The notes below the pieces were generated by a model. The model did no database searches and was not told where the DNA came from. It worked only from the letters and a program-made list of their open reading frames with translations. This document shows positions 34,229-43,364 of a DNA stretch of 64,000 bases, piece after piece (position 1 is the first letter of the stretch; the number at the start of each line of letters is the position of its first letter). Both the position numbers and the translations under genes were made by a program. The stretch comes from Tulasnella sp. 424 (taxonomy: Eukaryota > Basidiomycota > Agaricomycetes > Cantharellales > Tulasnellaceae), in assembly GCA_019633425.1 (NCBI GenBank), contig WSUB01000037.1, forward strand, positions 62,001-126,000, read 5' to 3'.

Positions 34229-36180
34229 ATGGCTTACCCGGCCTCTGCCTTCAGTCAGCAACCAACCCCATATCTCAGTCAACACCCAGCTGCACCTACT
34301 CTCACTCTACACCACCAACAACCGCGTCAACAACCACAACAGCAGCACGTCACGCCAGGATCCATCCTCGCTGCAAATCAAGCGGGTCAACAAGCTCAAC
34401 AGCAGCAACAGCAACAACAGCAGCAGCAGCAACAACCTCCGCCTCAGCCTCAAGTACAGCAAGGTCCTCCAACCGGGCTTGCAGTCCCACAGCAGCCGCA
34501 GCAGCAACCGCCTCAGCATTCGCCCCCAATCCCCGGTCCATCTGGCGCATCTCAGCAAGCCCTCCAAGGTCAAGCGCATGACCCAGCTTCAAAATTACCG
34601 TACGGTGCTGGAGGAGATGACGACGGTGTACGTGTTAACTACGATCGCCATCGGAACATAGCGGTCGCTTATCGTTGATCCTCGGGCCTCTCACATACAC
34701 AGTACACACTCGTCTTTGCCAACATAACAGAGTTCCAGGCGTGGCGAGAGAAAGAGGTGGGTTGCTCTGATTCTGCCATTTAGGGAAACAATGCACACCC
34801 CGCTAAACTTGTGTTTCTCGGGATTTCTGTAGGAAATCGAGGTGAGGTTTCGGCTTCTCCAGGAATATTTGGCGCCATTAGTTGCCGGCCCGGCTAACCG
34901 TCACCACCCCACCCCAACCCCACTCGTCCCTAGCAATGCGTCGACTTTGTCAAGGGCGACGTTCATGGGTCTCGAGCTGTTCCTCCACGCTTCAAGGAAC
35001 ATACAAAGCTTGTGTGCGCTCGTCACGTCCGAAGTGGACGGAAAAAGTACGTCAAGAAACATCCCGAGCGTCAACGAAAGCTGCCTTCGCGAAAGGTGAG
35101 ATTCTTTTTTTTTTTTTTTTTCAAACACGAAACGTGCACAATACCGACGGAGATTTATTGGAGAAACGTTAGCTTGAAGGAATCGGCTGTGGCGCCTCCA
35201 TAAGCTACAAGACCTACTTCGATTCCGAGCAAGTCCGCGCGTGTTACAACAACAATCACTCGCATGCCGTCGGAATTGAAAATTACCCCTTCACTCGCAG
35301 AGGGAGAAAGCAGATGGCGACGGAACGGGCTTATTCGTCTAAGAAACGCGCCAAGCTTGGCCTGCTCAACTCGCACCAGGGCTCGAACGGCGCCGCTGAC
35401 GACGGAGGGGATGATAGTGATGACGATGGAGATGACGGAGACATGGATATGGGACATCATCTCGGTGGACCAGACGACGAGGAACAGCAAGTCGAGCATC
35501 ATCTTGGTGTTGGGCTTGGTGCCGCACCCGCTCCGCCTCAACAGCAGCAGCAGCAGCAGCAGCAGCCTCCCCCTCCTCCCGGACCACCTACCCACTACGC
35601 CCAACATCCTCAACAGATGTACCAGCATCACGCTTATGCTCCTCATCCTCACCCCCAACAGCCTCCTCCGCACCCTCAACAACCTCCTCCGCACCCTCAA
35701 CAACCTCCTCCGCCCCAACCTCAACCGCAGCAGCAGCAGCATCAACAAATGGCCGTTCCCCAACCGCCACCAAGTGCCACCCCTAGTTCATCAACCACCA
35801 CCGCCCCGTCTACTCGCCCCGCCCGTACTCCTTTCCCGCCGAAAAATAAAAATAATGCTGCTGCTCAAAAAGCGCCACCGCCGCAACAACAACCCCAACC
35901 TGCCCCTCCCCCCCAAACGTTGGCCCTTCCTCAACAACCTGCTCCTCTACCACCACCTCCCCCTCAACCGCAGCCGCAGCCGCCACCGCAACCACAACCT
36001 CCGCAAATGAATCTGAACGACCCGGAGCGGTGGAGATGGGAGAGGCTGACGACGATGTTCGAGTCGATAAAAGCCAATGCGAGAGCGTTCGAGTACCCAC
36101 AAGCGAGCTTAGCTGCGCTCGAAGCGACGCTTGTCAGGTTGACGTTGGAGAGTCCTTTGGGACCTACTGGTGGTGGATGA
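34229..36180 (+). CDS. Q/P-rich nuclear regulator with FAR1/WRKY-GCM1-like zinc finger
   Basis: Five exons (34229-34627, 34703-34756, 34833-34841, 34934-35095, 35173-36180) join in phase 0 at every junction and give 543 residues. Residues 1-133 are Gln/Pro-rich. A conserved middle part starts YTLVFANITEFQAWREKEE, then VDFVKGDVHGSRAVPPRFKE, with C182, C214 and H237-x-H239 (NNNHSHAVG) spaced like a C-C-H-x-H finger of the FAR1/FLYWCH/WRKY-GCM1 group, followed by a basic RRGRK. The rest is an acidic Asp/Gly patch, a long poly-Gln/Pro region and a helical end (LERLTTMFESIKANARAFEYPQ-type). I infer sequence-specific DNA binding; the protein has no name that I know. Exon 3 is only 9 nt. Confidence 0.75.
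34403..34437 (+). repeat. CAG/CAA poly-glutamine tract
   Basis: In-frame run of mixed CAG and CAA codons in exon 1 of the zinc-finger gene; a second pure CAG run lies near 35541-35565 in exon 5. Mixed codons suggest selection or old age rather than recent expansion. Confidence 0.8.
35650..35720 (+). repeat. 21-nt coding tandem repeat
   Basis: About three copies of a CCTCCTCCGCACCCTCAACA-type unit inside exon 5 of the zinc-finger gene, coding for repeated Pro-Pro-Pro-His-Pro-Gln-Gln. Likely length-variable between strains. Confidence 0.7.
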
Positions 36181-36902
36181 GTGTGGTTGCTTGCTATAGT
36201 CCCACCAAGTTGGCGGGGACATGTATTTGTGAGTGTTCGTTCGATGTCATGATTGTTTTTCAGTCCTTTTTTATGGGTGATCGTGTTCTGTTTGTATTTC
36301 TTTCCCGTTGATCAGATGAAATATTGTAACCTTGTATGACAGCGCTGGCGTCTTGTATAACAAACCTTCTTGAAATCCTATGATTGCTTTTTGTTGACCT
36401 GAGATTTAGGCAGGTGATCGGTAATTGGCAGTGCCGTGGCTTTGGGCCTGAGAGCGCGAAACATCAAACATGCCGAGTTGAAGGAATATAATTGCCAGCT
36501 GACCATTAGCGGTTACCGGTGATTTGAGATTAATTTTTGAAGGGTAACGACGTGCCAGGAATTCGAAGGAGGGCGTGTCCACCCATTCCGGCCACCTCCT
36601 TGGATTGCCAGGTCAAGCTAACCCGGAGATCTTCTAAAAGCATATTTTGTCCCAATGAATCCATTCTACACAACACTTTGGGGATCGAAGTTTTGATCCA
36701 GGAACCTGCTGATGTTTGTTTGTTACATTTCAATTTATCTATATTGCATAGACTTTCGTGAAAAGTTTCCCGGACCAAACCCCAACAGTCTCCTTCATAA
36801 CCAGTTACGTCGAGGGACGAAGAAAACAGTTTTAAAAATGAGAGAGTCTTGTATCCTCGGTCAAGGTCTTATCCTCCTTTCAACCCCAACGCCTCCAGCA
36901 AC
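36181..36902. other. Intergenic region
   Basis: About 720 bases between two plus-strand genes, AT-richer than the flanks, no supportable gene. Contains the 3' UTR of the zinc-finger gene and the promoter of BTB paralogue 2. Confidence 0.45.
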
Positions 36903-38218
36903 ATGACGAGTGCCACGGCGGTTCTCGTGCCCAGCGGGCCCTTCACCGTCGATCCCAACCTACATAACACCGTGGTGCATCCCGACTTTGACTTTGCGGA
37001 CTCAAATGTTGTCCTCGCCGTCACAGGAGGGCCCGTCATCCAAACTCCAGAAGTGGAGAGAGACCTGAACGACGAGATGGAGAGACTATCAAAGCCAGCG
37101 ATGGTAACAACATTGTTCAAAGTCCACCTCTTCCAACTAAGCCGTCATTCGGACGTTTTGTTGAATACGTTGCATGTCTCGGTGGCCTCGTTCCCCATCA
37201 GTACGGTCGAGGGCTTGCCAGTCATCCAGCTCGACGACGACCCGTTCGACATCCTTAATCTCCTCAACTTCATATACAACAGCGAGTAAGTTTCTATGTA
37301 TCTCGTAATCTCTACCGTAAGAATAGCTCATGCTTGCAATGATCTCGCCCTGCTGTCAGTATCCTCCCTACTTTGCCCTTCCGCCAAGACACGTTCAACA
37401 TCCGGTCGTCCATCCTCCGCCTCGCACCGAAGTACAACCTGAAAAGGCTCTCCCCCATCGCCAAGCGCAGGATCCTAGAGGAATGGCCGACAGACATTAA
37501 ATGGTGGGATCGAAACGAAAAGCAGCTCAACGTCCTGTGCGAATGGAACGCTCTTGTTCGGCAGGCGGATGAGGTTGGACAGCACCACGAGGAAGAAGAG
37601 GTCGACATCGTCGAACCCTGCGCTGTAATACGCTTAGGAGCCGCTTGCGGGATACCCGACGTCCTTCCTTCCGCATTCTACGACTTATCGAGGCTGTCCA
37701 CCATATACGACCGAGTCCCCCGAGGTCAGAACGACTCGTCTGGGTATCAGCGTTCCCAATCGTACTGGCTCGACGGCGGAAGATCGGCGAACCGAGAACT
37801 CCTCACCTCGGACGACTTTTGGAAGCTTTACGTCGGGAAAGCGGAGATCCGGAGATGGGTTGAGGAATTCATGAACTCCGGATGGAAGAGCGAGCGCCTC
37901 TCGGGTTGTCCTGGAGCAGATTTGGGGTGTGCGGCCAAGTCGGACGGTTGGAAAGCCTACTGGTCCCGCGAAGTTGAGCCCTGCATCGTCGACCTATTAC
38001 AGGAGGATGGCATGGATGTGCTGGACTGGCTGCAGAGGGCACATTATTACGTTGGTGAGGATGAACAGCTCTGCGGCGACTGTCGTGGCCGAATCGGAGA
38101 GGTCATGGAACTGGCTCGGGCCAAGTTTTGGAAGGCGCTACCAGAGTTCTTTCAACTGAAGACGCCGAGGTTCTGGGGTGGAGAGTGGACAGACGAATCG
38201 GAGAACTACGAGACCTAA
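36903..38218 (+). CDS. BTB/POZ-domain protein, paralogue 2
   Basis: Two exons (36903-37285 and 37360-38218) give 413 residues. BTB pattern: HPDFDFADSNVVLAVTGG, TLFKVHLFQLSRHSDVLLNTL, DGLPVIQLDDDPFDILNLLNFIYN. The C-terminal half matches paralogue 1: VEPCAVIRLGAACGIPDVLPSAFYDLSRL, FWKLYVGKAEIRRWVEEF, and CGDCRGRIGEVMELARAKFWKALPEFFQL. Intron position and phase agree with paralogue 1. The two lie 9 kb apart on opposite strands with unrelated genes between them, so they arose by a non-tandem or later rearranged duplication. Confidence 0.8.
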
Positions 38219-38606
38219 ACGCCGATCCACGTGCAAGCAGCCCAGTGCGGAGAGACGAACCGGTGATCCAACAAAGGTTGGAGTCGAAGCATATTCAGTG
38301 TCATTCATATTTTTCCTTTGATATCTATCCCGCCGTCCTATATTGCGATTCTGCAAGTCCCAAAATATGTGAGGTCCCGATCACAGAATATCGCATTCGA
38401 AAACGGTGAGCAAGGATTACAGCACGGTTACTAATATATACAAGACGGCAGCCTAAAGTCCAATATCGATATTAATGCACGACGCCTTTAAAAAGACGGC
38501 GATTAAAAAAATGTAGAGCCATCAGAAAATATAAGCTGTAAAGTATAGGATCAACTCGGGAATATGGAGGCGCCCAACCCCCCGGAAGGAAAAGAGACGA
38601 GACGTA
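38219..38606. other. Convergent 3' region
   Basis: About 390 bases between convergent stop codons; no gene seen. Confidence 0.45.
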
Positions 38607-38982
38607 TTAAGCCCCGTTAGGCGGGGGCCGGATGAGACCTTTAGCAATCAAAACGACCATCGCAGCTTCATTTTTTGCCAGGATCTTCCTGGGATACGGG
38701 TTTATACTCATATGGATGGATCCATCTGCCTGATCTGAGGGACGTGAGCCGTTAGTTTATTATATGGATTAAATTACCCAACCAGATACCTTGGATTTTC
38801 GCCATCCAGCCGGGCGTCGTATCATCACCTGTATTCCAAGTATCGCACACCGCGTCGGACTGGTAACGAGTTCGACAATACTGGTGCCACATGGTCCAAT
38901 ATCTTGCGTTCTGCGCTGTTGGGGGATTAATGAGCCGCTTTGTCAAAGAACAGGTCACCAACTTACGGTCTTGTGCATCCAT
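38607..38982 (-). CDS. Small single dsRNA-binding-motif-like protein A
   Basis: Three exons (38982-38967, 38915-38790, 38734-38607) with canonical splice sites, both introns in phase 1, give 89 residues. The protein is almost only the domain: ARYWTMWHQYCRTRY (helix 1), a loop with DDTTPGWMAKIQ (the Pro-x-Trp strand of dsRBMs), a strand-turn region, and KNEAAMVVLIAKGL (helix 2). Layout and intron phases match gene B at 40658-41142. A TATATA string at 39047-39052 lies about 65 bases before the ATG on this strand. Target (dsRNA, structured RNA or protein) is unknown. Confidence 0.62.
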
Positions 38983-40657
38983 TCTTGAATTTTGCTCAAT
39001 GTGGGTTGGAAGTTATGGTCCTGAAGGGGGGTATTCGCCCTACCCCTATATACCCACTCTCCGGGCGACCAACTGGAGCAAGTCTTTATTCTACAGTCAC
39101 AGTGTGTGCCAAAGTCACCCTCAAAGCGCTTGGAAGGAGGAGGTGCGGGCGGTACCACTTTCGGGTCCGACCCGTTAACGGAAATCGGCGCGTTCTAGCG
39201 TACCCCTGGCAGGAGCACTGCAATATTCGGTGTCGCGTACGTGGATGGCGCATTGCACGAGTCATAGACGTGGATGGTTTCCATTGGTATGTTAGTGGGG
39301 CGGCCTTAAGTCGACGTTGGTATTGAACACCCAAAAACTATGTCGACAAACATTCCTGTGCGAACAGTTTGTAGATTGATGACATGAGGTTTGGTTGTAT
39401 TTGACCGTCGTGTTCAAGTTGCCACTGCAAGGTTTGTGGCCGCGAGTGGCGCATCGGTAAACGGTGGTAACTTTTAGTGGACATCAAACGAGCAGGGTTC
39501 GGAGACGGAAAGTTTCACGAACGACAGTAGAAAAGACGATAAGATCCATTAATTTCCGTCGGAACAAATGGATCGATCAGTGAAACCGTTGATCCCGTAG
39601 ATAGAAGATATGTTTTTCTCAACAGCAAACTCGGTTATCTTGGCGAATCCGTTGCATTCCAAAGGCGATACTGGCTCATATACCAGATCGAGTCGGCTAA
39701 TTTAAACTCCACTCCGAATAGTGTTTTCCAATGAGGCAAGTGATCCGTGGGTTGAAACCGAAATGCCCATCATCCCCTACTTATGTATCACCGAGATGCG
39801 TCGATAGGGACATCTCGTGCCAAGCATACATCAAATATCTTTATGGATAAGGCTAGATACATCACCCGCGCCTTCGTTTTGGTTTGTGGACAGCGTGACC
39901 CCAAGTGGCTTGGAGGATTGCCGAATCAGGAGAGGATCATCGCCTTCAGGTGACTTCCCAAGCCGATACAAGCCGCATCAAGTCCCCGATCGCGAGAAAG
40001 GCAAGAAGATATACCTTATCATGATCTTGCCAGGGCCGAGGAGCTTCCTGTTGCAGGAAACGCAGCGACGGCGAAGGGCTTAATGCCGGGCTTGGTTTGA
40101 GGGTTCTTGCCCCCCAGCAACTGTGCATCATCCATGTCACGCCCTATGGTATTTGGTTTGTTTTATGGGACTGAGCCGAGTGATTCGGTTGTCACCACGT
40201 AGCCGAAGAGGTAGATATTGAATTATCCTATCCACTCCTGAGCCAGAGAATTGTGAACTATTCGTTCGGCAGCTGGATGTGGGGTTTTCATCGCTCGACA
40301 GGACGCCAGGACACGGTTTGGCGGTGAGGGAGGGATACTCCCAAAGCACCCAGAGGGACCAAAGTTGTCCGGTGGAACTAGCCAGGGCCTGTCGGCGAGT
40401 CGTTTGATATGGAACTGATGACAAAAATCGTGGAAAAGTTCTCAACATGTACATGTCCGTTAACGTTAGGAGTGCGCAGTTTGCTACGTCGTACACGCTT
40501 GTACCTTGACCCTCCGAAATCCCGATCAACGCATGTTATTAAGTACAAAGGTGAACGAGAAGAACAATATGCTATACTGTGCTGCTAAATCTGATCGTAA
40601 TGCAGCACGTCCAAGATTGATAAATTAATAACCGTCTACAAGGCGGCGTTCAGAACT
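38983..40657. other. Intergenic region between dsRBM-like genes A and B
   Basis: About 1.7 kb. I looked for a further dsRBM copy and saw none. Several open frames of 65-130 codons (for example 40137-40529 minus) show no family pattern or codon preference. The part next to 38982 is the promoter of gene A. Confidence 0.4.
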
Positions 40658-41142
40658 TCAGGTTGACCCATCTGAGCTGGACGTTGCGTCAGACTCTAGT
40701 GCCAGGACTCCAAAAGGTGGAACGGGGGCGCCAAATTGCTGGGGTTGAGATGCCCAATCCTTCAATATGAGCTTTGTCACTCCCTCCTTGGCATGTCCTT
40801 TTTTCGTCTCCGCCTGGCTGGTCCAAAGTTGTTCATGAACTATGGAATGGAAGAGGTGGTAGTGGGATCTACTTGGCCGGGCTATTATAGACAAAAACGA
40901 ACTTTGGGCCGTTATGATCCATTTCGGGTTGGTGCTGTCTCCGTCATTGATCTCCGTCTTCTGAATTTGGATATTGTTAGCTCGACAATAGTCGTGAAGT
41001 TTATTCCACAAATTATCAGAGGAGTCTGAGGTATAATCAATGGGTAGTTAAAGTAAAAGGGATTGCAGTGAGGATAGAGAGTCTCCGGAAGCTGGGCACT
41101 CGTACCGCGAGGTTGATTTGAGGGACTTTGTTGGCTGGACAT
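40658..41142 (-). CDS. Small single dsRNA-binding-motif-like protein B
   Basis: Three exons (41142-41106, 41025-40903, 40839-40658), introns in phase 1, 113 residues. The best preserved of the trio: LWNKLHDYCRANNIQI (helix 1), TNPKWIITAQI (strand with Pro-x-Trp), a loop with TSQAETKKGHAKEGVTKLILKDWA, which is the dsRBM 'KKxAKEx A' helix 2 pattern with Lys residues at the RNA-backbone positions. A Ser/Asp-rich tail follows. A TATATATAA string at 41179-41187 on the minus strand lies about 40 bases before the ATG. Confidence 0.68.
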
Positions 41143-42378
41143 CTTTGGGATTGATCATCAACTATAGTACGAGTACTGTATATATAACCGAGACATTCTA
41201 ATAAGTTATTTTGGGAGTTTGCTGGCGCCATGAGGGATACTCCTTGAAGTACTTGAGATGGGATGATTCTCAAGTGGAAGCTGTACATGGCGTTGGCGTG
41301 GGCCGAACACGTCAATCTCGAACATCCGGTAGAAGCTGTTCGAAGCTGTAGCGCCCGAAAAACTTGTTAACAAGTGCGAAAGTGATGACTGACGGTGATG
41401 ACTCCGCTTGCAGAGACGTGATCCACGATCTGGACGCGAGACACGGCGGTTAGATGGTTCCATTTTTCATTAGATATAGTCATATGAGTTGCACTTACAG
41501 TACAACTGACAGCGTCAGCTTCATGTCAAGTCATCATCTTGGGTTTGGAGCCAGGGATCGTCCTACTGGCGCCACGCCCAAGCAACCCTTCGGGAGACGC
41601 CTCAGGGGGGAAAAGAAGTAGTAGTTTCAAACGAGACATCCGAAGAAGAAGTCTCAACTACATTTTACCTCAACCCAAGCCGAAAAGGTACGACGATATA
41701 ATTGTCGGTACTAGGGAAGAGCGTCTTTCCATGACCTACGGTAGATTGCACAGCCGACCTTCGTTCGTCTGATCTGATATCTATAGATTCAACCCCATTT
41801 CCAGATTCTCCTATCTACATTAAATAGTTTTTTTTTTTTGGCTGACACTAACCAGAGCGAGCGTACTCACATTGAGTAAACAGGACGAAGACTTAGCCCG
41901 AAAGTCCGAATGCGTGACGATCACTAACCACGAAAAGGCTCTAAACCCTGTGTAACGGTTTCTAGTACAGATTAGCTACTGATAGCCAACCGAGTTCAGT
42001 GAAACGTTTGGTGACTGTGCTTCATAAGATCGATCATTCCCGAACAGCGTTTCAACTTTCAAGAGTATCGCATTGCTCTGTAATTTGTCGACATGGTATC
42101 TGAAACATCTACGACCCGTTCGTCGAAGATTCCACATAAAATGCCATCACCAGGCTGTCGCAAGCCTTTCAAGAGAAAGAAAACGCTCAAGTATTCTCGG
42201 GTTTCATAACATGCTGCGAACCACATGGAACTGCCCTATGAAAGCTGCAAATTTACCAACTAGAATTATACGTGATGCCTGACGGATTCAAGACTTAGAG
42301 TGTCTTCAAATGCGGCAGAACATGTCCGACGATGCAATGCGTTTGGAGAAAGGGAATTGTGTCCCCGATGGCGCTTTG
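41143..42378. other. Intergenic region between dsRBM-like genes B and C
   Basis: About 1.2 kb with a T tract near 41828 and no supportable gene. Short frames such as 41539-41772 (plus) and 41206-41463 (minus) match nothing. Confidence 0.4.
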
Positions 42379-42748
42379 TCACCGCATCCATCCCAAACCA
42401 CGTAAGGCAAGCTCCGCTGCACTAGCTTTGGACTCCACCTTTGATAATTTTGGGGCTCCTATAAATCTCTGTCCATTAACTACTCAAAGGGTTAGTTTGC
42501 ACTGGGATGAACCGGGAGTTGCGCTTGCCTTCTATGCTGGACACCCAAGCTGGTTCCGTGTTGGTGCCAGTATCGAAGCTCACAACGTGATACGTGATGT
42601 TCCGTGCCCGACAATAGTCGTGAAACGTGTTCCACCACAGCGCCTTTCCATCATTTCCAACCTTGACCGTCACATCGCTGGTGCTGTTGCGTGTCGCTGC
42701 CGCAGGAAGGATTTGAGATGAAATGATGACTGCCTTCGATTGGCACAT
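42379..42748 (-). CDS. Small single dsRNA-binding-motif-like protein C
   Basis: Reconstructed as exons 42748-42529 and 42458-42379, 99 residues. Domain: LWWNTFHDYCRARNITY (helix 1), TNTEPAWVSSI (Pro-x-Trp-type strand as Pro-Ala-Trp), and SKVESKASAAELALRGLG (helix 2). The intron between strand and helix 2 sits at the same place and phase as in A and B but needs a GC donor (GAAG/GCAAGC) with a tatag acceptor; no usable GT donor was found. The N-terminal part (MCQSKAVIISSQILP) may hide another intron. Could be a functional gene with a GC-AG intron or a recently damaged copy. Confidence 0.52.
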
Positions 42749-43364
42749 GAATGGATCTACGTACACATGAAGTGTGGAAGTTCAGGTGAGTAGAATTTCT
42801 ATGCTTGAAATAGAGTGCAACCGGACAGTTACACCTTGAGCACTGTAAGAAGGTGAATTGTGGACGAACGACCAGGAGCCTCCCGCCCGATACGCAACAT
42901 CGCTTAAAGCTCAATGCTAAAGCGATTACAGGGAGCGACGCGTACGCCACTGGGGGGGACTGTACCTGCCCTTCGACAGGGCCAAACCAGCCGCTTTGGG
43001 TTCCCCTAAACCCTCGTGCAGTGAAAGGCAACCAGTACCCTGCCTCACAACAGAGAGTGTCAAGAATAGCGATACCGCTAGGGGGCGGCACAAGGTGATC
43101 CACTCCGACCCCAGAGACGGTAGACAGAAAGACAAGGTTGGACAAGTGAGTGGTGCGTGTCTTGATGTCGCAACGGTAGATCGCCGATACCATATTAAAT
43201 TCTAGAACGGCAACCAAGCCTTCCAATAATTATTCCCAAAACGTCGAAGGCCTTACGGGGTAGACTATCACTATTGATGGGTTGCGGGACTCCGACATGG
43301 GACAAAGCAAGGATGGGCCACCAACCCCTCTATTCTATATTAGAATTTCAAATCGAACGAGTAA
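42749..43364. other. Intergenic region
   Basis: About 600 bases between gene C and the ABC transporter, both on minus. A long minus-strand frame (42651-43226) has Cys-rich, non-family sequence and overlaps gene C in another frame; I do not accept it. Confidence 0.4.

Noticed and set aside
39946..40529. Minus-strand frames as a fourth dsRBM copy
   Set aside because: I searched for the H-x-Y-C-R and Pro-x-Trp signatures and did not find them.
42651..43226. 191-codon minus-strand frame, Cys-rich
   Set aside because: It overlaps dsRBM-like gene C in a different frame, has no domain, and its composition looks random.
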